From: Planctomycetales bacterium
GTDB lineage: Bacteria; Planctomycetota; Planctomycetia; Pirellulales; Thermoguttaceae
DNA length: 47,148 bases
Direction of reading: 5' to 3'
NCBI GenBank assembly: GCA_007119795.1
Contig: SKOZ01000094.1
Span: forward strand, 1-47,148
The notes beneath the pieces are model-generated. The model was not told where the DNA came from, ran no database searches, and saw only the letters and a program-made list of their open reading frames with translations. The first letter of the stretch is position 1, and each line of letters begins with the position of its first letter. Of the stretch, positions 9,223-17,469 are shown one piece after another. Position numbers and translations under genes: made by a program.

Positions 9223-12200
9223 ATGGGAAGCAAACCCCGATACGAGATCCTCGGGCGGATCGCCTCCGGCGACTTCGCCGCGGTCTACCGCGCCCGCGAC
9301 CTCGAATTGGGCCGCGAAGTGGCCGTCAAGCGGATCCACAAGCAGTTCCTGAGCGACCCCAAGCAGCTCGAACGCTATTGGCGCGAGGCGCAGTTGCTCG
9401 CCTCCCTGCAGCACCCGAACGTGGTCACCATCTACGACATCGTGCGGGGCCGCGGCTGGCTGGTCCTGGAACTGATGCAGGGGAGCCTGCAGCCGGCCAC
9501 GCAGGACGCGCCCGTCGACCTGGACTACCTCCGCGTGGTGCTCGTCTGTTCCCTCAATGCCCTGAAGTTTCTCCACGCCAACGGCATCATCCACGGCGAC
9601 GTCAAACCGGGCAACCTCCTGGTCGACAAGTACAACCGCATCAAGCTGGGCGACTTCGGCCTGGCGCGGCGGGCCAACAGCGACGAGGGGAGCCTGCTCA
9701 AGGGGACCACGAAATACATGGCCCCGGAGTTGGTCTCCGAGCAGTTCGGGGCCGTGGGGCCGGCCAGCGACCTCTACTCGCTGGGGTTTTCCGCCTACGA
9801 GTTGATGTGCGGCGAGCAGTTCGAGGCCCTCTTCCCCGGGCTGGGGATGTTCGGCCGCGACCGGCAGATCGCCTGGATGATGTGGCACGCCGCCCCCGAT
9901 CGCCAGATGCCCGAGGTGCAGCGGGTCCTGGAGGGGGTTCCCGACGACCTGGCGCGGGTCGTCCAGCGTCTGGTGACCAAGGATCCGTCCAAGCGGTATG
10001 GTACGGCGGACGAAGTGCTCGCCGACCTGCACAGCGATCCGAAACTGGTCGAAGCTCCGCCGCCGCCGCCGCGCCCCGCCGAGGAGGCCGCCCGGAAGGC
10101 CGAGGCCGGGAAGAAGCGGCGGATGCGGATCGCGGCCGTCGCTGCGATGGCTGTCTCCCTCCTCCTCTCCGCCGCCCTGCTCATGCCCTTCGGCGATGCG
10201 CCGGCCGAGCGACCCGAAGCGGCCGAACGTGGCGTGGTCCGCGAGGTGCTCGCCGACGACCGCACCGTCGTCCTCCGCCGCGAGGACGGCTCCGTGGTCG
10301 AGGTCCCCCTGGGGACGCGCGACCGCGTGTTCATCGATCGCCTCGCCCAGCCCCCCTGGGACCTCCTGCCCGGCGACCGCGCCGAGGTCCGCTACTTCCG
10401 CGACGCCGAAGGCCGCAGCATCACCGAGGTCTATGCCGTCCGCCCCCGGTCCGCCCGCGGCCGGCTCGCCAAGATCGACGCCTCGATCCGCCGTATCACC
10501 ATGGAGGTCGTCGAAGGCGACCGCCGCGGCGAAGCGCTCACCCTCGTCATCCCGCCCACGGCCGGCCTGGTCCTCAACGGCAGCGAGCGGTGGGAGGGCC
10601 GGGCGCTCACTATGGGCGACCTGGCCGTGGACGATCGTCTTAGCGTTCGGTTCCTCGAGGAGAACCAGACGGTTGAGGCTACGGAAGTCGAGGCCCTCCG
10701 TTCGCGCGAGGCCGCCGGAGTTGTTCGCCGGATCGACGCCGCGGCGGGCACGATCGCCGTGTCCGAAGGGGAGGAGGGGATGCTGCGGACTTTTTCGGTA
10801 GCGCCGGACTGCCACGTCGCCATCAACGAGCAGCGGCTGGTCGGCCAGCGGTCGGCCCGCCCGGCCGACCTCCTCCCCGGCGACCGCGTCCGCTTGCAGT
10901 ACGACGCCCTCGTCCACCACATCGAGGCTTACCGGGAGCTGGTTGCCGCGGGGCGCGTGGAACGCATCGACTTCCCCGGCCGGAGCCTGGAAGTCGTTCT
11001 GGACGAAGAGGCTGCGGTCACGCCGATCCGCGTCGGACCGCAATGTGAGGTCACTCTGGCCGGCGAAGCGGCTGTCTTCGCAGACCTTCGCCCCGGCGAC
11101 CGCGTGGCGGTGACCCACGACACCCTCGGCGAGCCGCCGTTGGCCGCTCGCGCCATCGAGGCGCAGCGGCCGGCCGACCCCCGGCGGTGGGCGATCATCG
11201 TGGCGGTCGACAACTACGACCCGGCCAACCTGCCTCCGTTGGACCATACCGTCTCCGACGCCCGGCGGCTCCGCGACGTTCTCGTCCGCCGCTACGGCGT
11301 GCCGGCCGACCAGGCGCGGCTGGTGATCAACGAAGGGCGTTCCGGCTTGGAGCAAGCGATCCGCGGCACCCTCGACCGGCTGGGAGCGGACGACCGGCTG
11401 ATCGTCTACTTCGCCGGCCACGCCTACCGCGAGGCGACGGGCGAGGCCTACCTGGCCCCCAGCGGCTTCCGCCCGCAGCAGGCGGCGTCCACCGGAGTAC
11501 CCCTGGCCTGGCTCGCCGAGCGATTGGAGGCGGCGACGATCGGAGAGAAGCTCCTCCTCCTCGACGCCAGCCAGGCCGTCGACGGCCTGGATGCGGCGCA
11601 GCAGCCTTCGACGGCCGAGATGATTCGGGGCCTGCCGTCGCCTCCGGGGCGTGGCCCCTTCCGCACTGTCGCTGCCGTCGCCAGTTGCTCGCCCGGCCAA
11701 CGTGGCAAGACCGGCGGGCCGCAAGGGCCGAGCCTCTTCGCCGCGGCGCTCGCCGAGGGCTACTCCGGCGCGGCCGATGCCGACCGTGACGGCCGCATCA
11801 CCGCCGACGAGTTGTTCGCCTTCCTTTCGCCCGCCGTCTCGGCTGCGGCGGCCGAAGCAGGAGTCGCCCAGACACCGGTGCTGTTCCGCCCCGACCAGCG
11901 CCCCGACCGCCTCTCCGACGAGGCCAAGCGGGCCATACGCCACCTGGCCTCGTTCCGCTGGCAGGAGCGGGTCGACCGCGAGGCCCTCGACGCCGCGTAC
12001 GCCGAGGGCCGGGAGCTTGCGGGCGAGGCGGTCGAGCCCCGCCTCATCTACGCCTTGATCTTCGTCAAGCTGCGGGAGCGAACGGAAGCCTTCCGCCAGT
12101 TGGCGGAGCTCCGCGTCGACCACCCCGAGCTCATCCTCCCACTCGAGGCCCTCATCTGGTTGCGTTTCGACGCCCGCGCCTACGAACAGGCGCTGACCGA

Positions 12201-12585
12201 GATGGGTGAGATCCTCCAGCGAATGCCGCGCTCGCCGTCCGGCGGCGCCGCACTCGACGAGGAGAGCCGCCGGCTCCTCTTCCGGCTGGGCCAGCTTCGC
12301 GAGTTCGTCACGGAAGCGGCCGCCGAGACCTCGCGCCCCCCCGCACAGGCGGTCACCCGATTCGACGCCGCGGTCGCCAACCTCGATCCAGAGGCCCAGG
12401 CCGCCGTCGAGGAGGGCCGGGAGCAAACCGCGGAACGGATCGCCCAGTTCGATCGGCAGATTGCCCAGACGCGCGATTCAGCCGAGGTCGCCCGCCTCCG
12501 CGTGGAGCGCCGCCAGGTGACTCAATACACCCAGTTCCCCCTCGAAGAGCACGCGCGGCGGATCCTCGACGGAATGGACTATTGA
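9223..12585 (+). CDS. Ser/Thr protein kinase with DUF5666-like repeats, caspase-like domain and EF-hand
   Basis: A 1120-residue protein. Domains in order: kinase (about 7-270) with Lys36, HGDVKPGN (Asp126), DFG 144-146 and APE 167-169; a Pro-rich linker; a membrane helix at about 302-322; four beta-rich repeats starting near 337, 411, 499 and 577, each with a (L)xPGDRxxVxY-type line and resembling DUF5666; a peptidase C14/caspase-like domain from about 655. The caspase His is present (YFAGHA, His733), but the usual DACHSG block reads LLDASQAVDG, with Ser783 at the Cys position. A canonical EF-hand loop follows (Asp852, Asp854, Asp856, Glu863), then a helical C-terminus. The glycine-rich loop is also degenerate (IASGDFA). 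I infer that the kinase is cytoplasmic and the rest periplasmic. It is the last gene of the Tad-strand run. Confidence 0.85.
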   Translation: MGSKPRYEILGRIASGDFAAVYRARDLELGREVAVKRIHKQFLSDPKQLERYWREAQLLASLQHPNVVTIYDIVRGRGWLVLELMQGSLQPATQDAPVDLDYLRVVLVCSLNALKFLHANGIIHGDVKPGNLLVDKYNRIKLGDFGLARRANSDEGSLLKGTTKYMAPELVSEQFGAVGPASDLYSLGFSAYELMCGEQFEALFPGLGMFGRDRQIAWMMWHAAPDRQMPEVQRVLEGVPDDLARVVQRLVTKDPSKRYGTADEVLADLHSDPKLVEAPPPPPRPAEEAARKAEAGKKRRMRIAAVAAMAVSLLLSAALLMPFGDAPAERPEAAERGVVREVLADDRTVVLRREDGSVVEVPLGTRDRVFIDRLAQPPWDLLPGDRAEVRYFRDAEGRSITEVYAVRPRSARGRLAKIDASIRRITMEVVEGDRRGEALTLVIPPTAGLVLNGSERWEGRALTMGDLAVDDRLSVRFLEENQTVEATEVEALRSREAAGVVRRIDAAAGTIAVSEGEEGMLRTFSVAPDCHVAINEQRLVGQRSARPADLLPGDRVRLQYDALVHHIEAYRELVAAGRVERIDFPGRSLEVVLDEEAAVTPIRVGPQCEVTLAGEAAVFADLRPGDRVAVTHDTLGEPPLAARAIEAQRPADPRRWAIIVAVDNYDPANLPPLDHTVSDARRLRDVLVRRYGVPADQARLVINEGRSGLEQAIRGTLDRLGADDRLIVYFAGHAYREATGEAYLAPSGFRPQQAASTGVPLAWLAERLEAATIGEKLLLLDASQAVDGLDAAQQPSTAEMIRGLPSPPGRGPFRTVAAVASCSPGQRGKTGGPQGPSLFAAALAEGYSGAADADRDGRITADELFAFLSPAVSAAAAEAGVAQTPVLFRPDQRPDRLSDEAKRAIRHLASFRWQERVDREALDAAYAEGRELAGEAVEPRLIYALIFVKLRERTEAFRQLAELRVDHPELILPLEALIWLRFDARAYEQALTEMGEILQRMPRSPSGGAALDEESRRLLFRLGQLREFVTEAAAETSRPPAQAVTRFDAAVANLDPEAQAAVEEGREQTAERIAQFDRQIAQTRDSAEVARLRVERRQVTQYTQFPLEEHARRILDGMDY

Positions 12586-12591
12586 CGGTGC

Positions 12592-13914
12592 CTATGGGGA
12601 GAACTGGTCGAGTACCACGGAGAAGACGTCCCGGTCGCGAACGTCGGGACCGGGGAATAGGCTCGGCTGCGAAGCCAGGAGCACCGTCTTCTGCGCGCGG
12701 TCGTGCGCCGGGGCGCCGTGGGAGCCGCGAACGAGCGTAGCGTCGAGGGGGATGGCCTTGGCCTCCGGCTCGATGAAGAGTTCCACGGGGTCGTAACCCG
12801 GCTTGCGGTGGATGTCCACGGTGCGGGCGAAGGGAGGCGCCGCGTCGTCCTCGAGCCAGTAGTAATAGGCCGCCCAGGCGTCCGGGCGGCAGACGAGGAT
12901 CACCTCGCCGCTCCGCGCGTGGTCAAGCTCGTAGCGGGCCCGCTCCGGACCGACGAGGACTTCGGCAACCCCCTTCTCCTCGCTCAGCCGCTCGGCGACG
13001 CGGCGGGCGGTCGCCTCGTCGCCGTCGCGGACGAAGACGTGCGCCATCTGGTGGTCTACCAAGGCGAATGCGGCGCTGCCCGCCGCGTCGAGCCATTCGC
13101 CTTCGTCGGTCTCGCGAACGGCCAAGAGGCCCATCTCGCGGAGAACGCGGTTCGGGTAGACCACGCGGCGGACGGCGGTGATGGCGTATTCCCCGGCGAC
13201 CAGCCAGAGCAGATCCTCGCCATAGGCCGCCCGCATCCCCTCGGCGAGCCGCCCCAGAGAGGCATCGAGCGTAGCCACCGCCTCGTCGGCGGCGGTGCTC
13301 TCCGGCCCGCTCCGCTGCGCGGCGTAGTCCAGGTGAGGCAGGTAGATGTAGAAGAAACGGGGCCGGAACTGCTTTGCGGCATAGAGCGCCGAATCGATGA
13401 TCCAGTCGCTGGCGCGGATGTCGGCCAGCGGGCCCCAGAAATGGTGCAGGGGGAAGTGATCCAGCCGGTCGCGGAGCGTGCCGTAGAGCTCGGTGGGCTT
13501 CGTATAGCACCAGAGCGACTCGCTGCCGTCGGGATTGTGGACGGGGGCTGGGGTGCACACGTAATCGGCCGTGGCCTGCTTGCTGTGCAGGGGGAACCAA
13601 AGGGCGGAGGTCAGCTCCGGGTCGCGCTGGTGCAGGACGTCCCAGATCCGCAGCCGCTCGATGCACGTGGCCGGGGCGGTCCACATTTCCACCTCCCCCC
13701 GCTCCCGCCAGAAGAATCCGTTGGCAACCACGCCGTGGTCACGGGCTGCGGCTCCGGTAGTCATCCCCGCCTGCACCGGGCAGGTCAGGCACGGGAATGA
13801 AGGCGTCAGCGTGGCGATCTCCCCGCCGGCGCAAAGCTCGCGGAGATTCCGCATCACCATCACGTCCCGTTCCCGGAGCCCGGGAAGCGACAAGAGGATC
13901 ACGTTCTCAGCCAT
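12592..13914 (-). CDS. EboF-like alkaline phosphatase/phosphodiesterase family protein
   Basis: A 440-residue protein, starting at ATG 13914 rather than the ATG 24 bp further upstream because GGGAATCGAGAG lies just before it. It belongs to the type I phosphodiesterase/nucleotide pyrophosphatase superfamily: the nucleophile region reads SFPCLTCPVQAGMTTG, then HGVVANGFFWR, a long middle with FPLHHFWGPL and YLPHLDYAAQRSGP, and VDHQMAHVFV near the C-terminus. The first metal-ligand block reads LSLPGLRERD, where many relatives have an Asp-Gly; I recall the same change in EboF-type proteins. EboF belongs to clusters linked to trafficking of envelope metabolites. Its stop is 6 bp from the oppositely oriented kinase gene. 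Confidence 0.72.
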   Translation of the reverse strand: MAENVILLSLPGLRERDVMVMRNLRELCAGGEIATLTPSFPCLTCPVQAGMTTGAAARDHGVVANGFFWRERGEVEMWTAPATCIERLRIWDVLHQRDPELTSALWFPLHSKQATADYVCTPAPVHNPDGSESLWCYTKPTELYGTLRDRLDHFPLHHFWGPLADIRASDWIIDSALYAAKQFRPRFFYIYLPHLDYAAQRSGPESTAADEAVATLDASLGRLAEGMRAAYGEDLLWLVAGEYAITAVRRVVYPNRVLREMGLLAVRETDEGEWLDAAGSAAFALVDHQMAHVFVRDGDEATARRVAERLSEEKGVAEVLVGPERARYELDHARSGEVILVCRPDAWAAYYYWLEDDAAPPFARTVDIHRKPGYDPVELFIEPEAKAIPLDATLVRGSHGAPAHDRAQKTVLLASQPSLFPGPDVRDRDVFSVVLDQFSP

Positions 13915-13932
13915 ATTCTCTCGATTCCCTTT

Positions 13933-13967
13933 CTTCACTCTTCACTCTTCACCCTTCACCCTTCACG
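13933..13967. repeat. CTTCAC heptamer array over the 3' end of the TIM-barrel gene
   Basis: Five consecutive 7-bp units: CTTCACT, CTTCACT, CTTCACC, CTTCACC, CTTCACG, preceded by a weaker TCCCTTT. The array covers the last codons and the stop of the isomerase-like gene (stop at 13949-13951), where it encodes Val-Lys-Gly-Glu-Gly. It continues to within about 20 bp of the EboF-like start codon. Confidence 0.85.
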
Positions 13968-14788
13968 AGCGGGCCGAGCACTTCGATCGCACGGCGCGCG
14001 GCATCCGGAGCCATGTGGCTGTGCCGGCTCAGCTCGACGTAGACCCCGCCACGGTAACCGCTTGCCGCCAGGGCGGCAATGGTTGCGGGAAAGTCGATCT
14101 CCCCCTCGCCGAAGAGAAGGTGCTCGTGGACGCCGCGGCGCATGTCCTCGATGTGGACGTTCACCAGCCGCTCGGCGAAGCGGGCGGCGATGGCTTCCAG
14201 CGGACCTTCGCCCTGACAGTGGAGGTGTCCCACGTCGAGCGTCAGCCGCAGGTCGTCCCGCCCCAGCCGGGCGGCGAAAGTGGCGAAAGCATCGACCGAG
14301 TCGATCACCATCCCCGGTTCCGGCTCCAGCGCCACGGCCACCCCCCGTGCGGCCCCGTCGTCGAGGACTTCGCCGAGCCCCTCGGCGAGCCGTACCCAGG
14401 CCTCTTCGGGCCCCGCACCGGCGCGGACGGCGCCCGAGAAGAGGGAGAGGCAATCGCTCCCCAACACCGCGGCGCACTCGATGGCGTGGCGGTAGAAGGC
14501 GATGCGGCGGCGGCGGGCCTCAGCGTCGGGCGAGACGAGGGTGGGCTCGTGCTTGTGCCGGGGATCGAGGAGGAAACGAGCCCCCGTCTCGACCACGCTT
14601 CGCATTCCCCGCTGTCGTAGGAGGTTCGCTAGCCGCTGGAGTTGCCCGGGCGTGCAGGCGTCGCGCGGGGCCAGCACGCCGTGGTCGATCGAGACGGCTA
14701 CGCCGGCGTAGCCCAGGTCGGCCAGCAGATCCACCGCATCGAAGAGATCGTGGTCCCGGAGGCCGTTCGGGTTGTAGCCGAGGTACAT
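13949..14788 (-). CDS. Xylose isomerase-like TIM barrel (sugar phosphate isomerase/epimerase)
   Basis: A 279-residue protein from ATG 14788 (MYLGYNPNGL). The longer frame would overlap hydF; the chosen start lies 4 bp after the hydF stop. The AP-endonuclease-2/xylose isomerase-like fold is suggested by ALEPEPGMVI, LTLDVGHLHCQG and LVNVHIEDMRRGVHEH, whose Glu, Asp, His and Glu residues fit the usual metal site, followed by GEIDFPATIAAL and GVYVELSRHSH. The substrate is unknown. The downstream EboF-like gene makes an Ebo-type metabolite pathway plausible, but the other Ebo genes (eboA, eboC, eboD) are absent here. Its C-terminal codons come from a heptamer repeat array. Confidence 0.78.
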   Translation of the reverse strand: MYLGYNPNGLRDHDLFDAVDLLADLGYAGVAVSIDHGVLAPRDACTPGQLQRLANLLRQRGMRSVVETGARFLLDPRHKHEPTLVSPDAEARRRRIAFYRHAIECAAVLGSDCLSLFSGAVRAGAGPEEAWVRLAEGLGEVLDDGAARGVAVALEPEPGMVIDSVDAFATFAARLGRDDLRLTLDVGHLHCQGEGPLEAIAARFAERLVNVHIEDMRRGVHEHLLFGEGEIDFPATIAALAASGYRGGVYVELSRHSHMAPDAARRAIEVLGPLVKGEG

Positions 14789-14792
14789 GGTC

Positions 14793-16031
14793 TTACGTGC
14801 CGGCGGCGGTGAGACGGCGATAGGTTTCCAGGGCCTCGGGGAAGGGCTCCAGGGCCCGTTGGAATATCCCCAGCGTGTAGGCAATGATCAGGCCGTAGTT
14901 GGCCATGGGCACGCCCGCCTGCCGGCAGCGGAGCATGCGGCTTAAGACCTCGCGGCGGTTCCACATGCAGGCCCCGCAGTGGACCACCAGGCGGTAGCGC
15001 GCCAGGTCGCGCGGGAAGTCGCGGCCCGCCGTAGTGCCGAACTCGAGCGGTCCACCCACGTAGCGGTTCAGCCAGCGAGGGATCTTCACCCGGCCGATGT
15101 CCTCGTCGATGGGGTGGTGCGTGCAGGCCTCGGCGACCAGCACGCGGTCGCCGGGCCGCAGCCGCTCCACGGCCAGGGCCCCCTCGACAAACTGGCTCAG
15201 GTCGCCCTTTTGCCGCGCGAAGAGGATCGAGAACGACGTCAGCTTCACTTCGGCGGGCGTCTGGCCGGCCACCTCGACGAAGGCCTGCGAATCGGTAATC
15301 ACCAGCGCCGGCGGGCGCTGCAGCCGCGCCAGGGCCGCGCCGAGCTGCCGCTCCTTGACTACCGTACAGTAGGCGTCGTGATCGAGTAGTTCGCGGATCG
15401 TCTGCACCTGGGGTTGGATGATCCGGCCCTTGGGAGCCTCCTTGTCGATGGGCACCACGAGCACCACGAGCTCGCCGGGCGCCGCCAGGTCGGCGATGAT
15501 CGGGGGGGTGTTGACAAACTCTTCCGGAGCGGTACGGATGAGGGCCTCGCGCAGCTCGAGCACCCCCCGACCGTCCGGCGCCACCGTGGCCACCGTGGGG
15601 AGGCGGCGGCGCGCCGCCGCCTCGGCGGCGGCGGCCGGCGGCTCCGCCAGGTCGGCCTTGTTCCAGACGACAATGACCGGCACGTCCTCGGCTGCCAGGG
15701 CGTCGAGGAGCTGCTCTTCGAAGGAGCCGAACTCGCCCGCCGCCACCACGAGCAAGGCCACGTCGGTGCGGTCGATGACCTGACGCGTGCGGCTGACGCG
15801 CTGGGTCCCCAGGGCACCCTCGTCGTCGATGCCCGCCGTGTCAATAAAAAGCACCGGCCCGATGGGGAGCATCTCCATGGGCTTCTCCACCGGATCGGTG
15901 GTCGTGCCTGCCACCTCCGAGACGATGGAGACCTCCTGGCGCGTCAGTGCGTTGAGGAGCGACGACTTCCCCGCGTTGCGGCGGCCGAAAATGCCGATGT
16001 GAAGACGGAATGCCTTGGGAGTGCGGCGCAT
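14793..16031 (-). CDS. hydF: [FeFe]-hydrogenase H-cluster maturation GTPase HydF
   Basis: A 412-residue protein of typical HydF length. The GTPase domain has P-loop GRRNAGKSS (16-24), switch VAGTTTDPV, DTAG and NKAD. A dimerisation domain follows. The C-terminal [4Fe-4S]-binding domain has Cys303-x-His305, then 45 residues, then His351-Cys352-Gly-Ala-Cys355, matching the known CxHx(44-53)HCxxC pattern of HydF. HydF is the scaffold that receives the diiron subcluster from HydE/HydG and loads it into [FeFe]-hydrogenase. HydE, HydG and a hydrogenase are not in the window. The gene starts a minus-strand run followed closely by the TIM-barrel and EboF-like genes. Confidence 0.93.
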   Translation of the reverse strand: MRRTPKAFRLHIGIFGRRNAGKSSLLNALTRQEVSIVSEVAGTTTDPVEKPMEMLPIGPVLFIDTAGIDDEGALGTQRVSRTRQVIDRTDVALLVVAAGEFGSFEEQLLDALAAEDVPVIVVWNKADLAEPPAAAAEAAARRRLPTVATVAPDGRGVLELREALIRTAPEEFVNTPPIIADLAAPGELVVLVVPIDKEAPKGRIIQPQVQTIRELLDHDAYCTVVKERQLGAALARLQRPPALVITDSQAFVEVAGQTPAEVKLTSFSILFARQKGDLSQFVEGALAVERLRPGDRVLVAEACTHHPIDEDIGRVKIPRWLNRYVGGPLEFGTTAGRDFPRDLARYRLVVHCGACMWNRREVLSRMLRCRQAGVPMANYGLIIAYTLGIFQRALEPFPEALETYRRLTAAGT

Positions 16032-16159
16032 CGTGTCTGCTGGGAGAGTCGCGAACGCAAGGTGGACAGAAGCGCGGTTTCTGCCCGCCCAGCGCGCGAA
16101 ACCGCGTCTCTTCCCATTCCCTCACTCCATGATAGGCGGTTCTACCCGTAAGAACAGGT

Positions 16160-16208
16160 CCACCTACCAGCCACCCCCGGTCCCTTTCCCCTCGCCCCCC
16201 ATACCCGG
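16160..16208. repeat. Degenerate CCAGCCA-type heptamer array, weak
   Basis: In the 430-bp gap between the divergent hydF and RDD genes, seven units can be set in phase: CCACCTA, CCAGCCA, CCCCCGG, TCCCTTT, CCCCTCG, CCCCCCA, TACCCGG. Only the first two match the units at 7219 and 23944 well; the others are just C-rich. Apart from this array and the inverted-repeat element that follows, the gap holds no gene I can support. It must contain the promoters of both flanking operons, but none is clear. Confidence 0.4.
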
Positions 16209-16225
16209 CGCCGGGATAGCCTCCT

Positions 16226-16345
16226 TACCGTGCCGCGGCGTACCGGGCGAAGGGGACAGCCCCATTTTCGCGGCCGAATCGCGTTATCCACGAGGAATAC
16301 TCTCTATGGCCGCGAAAATCGGGACGGTCCCCCGTGAACGGTTAC
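16226..16345. repeat. REPIN/MITE-like inverted-repeat element, copy 1
   Basis: The left block is TACCGTGCCGCGGCG with TACCGGGCG following (16226-16249). An inverted-repeat core follows: left arm 16252-16275 (GGGGAC... ending TTTTCGCGGCC) and right arm 16308-16332, separated by a 32-nt loop. The last 11-12 bp of the arms (GGCCGCGAAAA) pair perfectly and the outer part pairs imperfectly around GGGGAC/GTCCCC. The right block is CCCGTGAACGGTTAC (16331-16345), itself a small hairpin (CCGT-GA-ACGG). A second copy is at 42797-42917. No transposase or RAYT gene is in the window. Confidence 0.7.
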
Positions 16346-16461
16346 GCTGCCCCAAGTCTCGACGCCCTGCACTCGTTTTCCGCCCATTTCCCCCCCCACC
16401 GCTCGGGGCCGCGGCGAGGACGCGCTTGCGGACCGGCGGCGGCTGACGAATAATACATCCC

Positions 16462-17346
16462 ATGGCAGCCCCTTCCGAACAGCTCGACAACACGATCCGC
16501 ATCGTCACACCGGAGAACATCGCCTTTCAGTACCGCGTGGCGGGCCCCTTCCGGCGGTTGACGGCATATATCGTCGATCTCGCGTTACGGACGGGGGCCT
16601 TCATCGTATTGGCGATCGCGGCCATGATCGCCTTCTCGGTCATTGGACTACCCGGAGTGGGACTGGCGGTGACCCTGGTGGCCTTGTTCCTCCTCGAGTG
16701 GTTCTACGGAGGCCTCTTCGAGACGTTTTGGAACGGCCAGACGCCGGGCAAGCGGGCCGTGAGCATCCGGGTCCTCTCCGCCGACGGGCAGCCGATCAAC
16801 GCCGTGCAGGCCGTCCTTCGCAACATCCTCCGCGCGGTGGACCTCCAGCCGATCATCTTCGGACAATTGGGGCTCTGGGCCGCGGCGATGAACGATCGCT
16901 CCCAGCGGCTCGGCGACCTCGCCTGCGGGACCATGGTGGTCGTCGACGAGCCGGGCTGGCTCCATGGCGTCGCCCGTATCCAGGAACCGGCCGCCTTGGC
17001 CCTGGCCGAACAGTTGCCGCCCGCCTTCCGCCCCAGCCCGACCCTGGCCCGCGCCGTGGCAGCCTATGTCTCCCGCCGCCAGTACATTGCCTTTCCGAGG
17101 CTGATCGAGATTGCCCAGCACCTGGCGGTCCCTCTTGCCGAACACCTGAAGCTGCCCCGAGCGACCCATCCCGACCACCTTCTGTGCGCCGTGTACCACC
17201 GCGCCTTTGTGGCCGACCGGGGACCGGCAAACTCCCCCGGCGCTCCGCCCAGTTCCCCCTTCGCACCGCCCCAGCCGGAGCCGCCCGTGCTGCCATCTGC
17301 CGGTTCGCCCTCCCCGGTCGCCAAATCGGCGGTCCCTGCGCCATGA
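16462..17346 (+). CDS. RDD-family membrane protein
   Basis: A 294-residue protein. The RDD domain occupies about residues 25-160: it starts with GPFRRLTAYIVDLALR (Arg and Asp of the motif), has two membrane helices (about 42-82), the typical WNGQTPGKRAVSIRV loop and a third helix, ending in NDRSQRLGDLACGTMVV. A cytoplasmic tail of about 130 residues follows, with a Pro-rich end. RDD proteins are often near MoxR/DUF58 or SpoIIM genes, as here. A transport role has been proposed for some family members; none can be read from this sequence. It is the first gene of a plus-strand operon. No obvious Shine-Dalgarno sequence precedes ATG 16462. Confidence 0.85.
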   Translation: MAAPSEQLDNTIRIVTPENIAFQYRVAGPFRRLTAYIVDLALRTGAFIVLAIAAMIAFSVIGLPGVGLAVTLVALFLLEWFYGGLFETFWNGQTPGKRAVSIRVLSADGQPINAVQAVLRNILRAVDLQPIIFGQLGLWAAAMNDRSQRLGDLACGTMVVVDEPGWLHGVARIQEPAALALAEQLPPAFRPSPTLARAVAAYVSRRQYIAFPRLIEIAQHLAVPLAEHLKLPRATHPDHLLCAVYHRAFVADRGPANSPGAPPSSPFAPPQPEPPVLPSAGSPSPVAKSAVPAP

Positions 17347-17469
17347 CCGAACCGTTATTCGAAGCCGATGATATGACCCACCCATAGAGGTATTCTCGCC
17401 TCGGCGACAGACTCCGCCCGGCCCCTCCTTTCCCGATGGACATTCGCTGAAACCCCCAGGGGCGTCGTG

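Noticed and set aside
9184..12426. Very long minus-strand open frame opposite the kinase gene
   Set aside because: Antisense shadow of a GC-rich gene; no ribosome binding site, no family, and the plus-strand protein has clear kinase motifs. The same applies to long frames opposite cpaF and the DUF58 gene.
14793..16031. Der/Era-type ribosome GTPase
   Set aside because: The CxH...HCxxC iron-sulfur ligands in the C-terminal part identify HydF.
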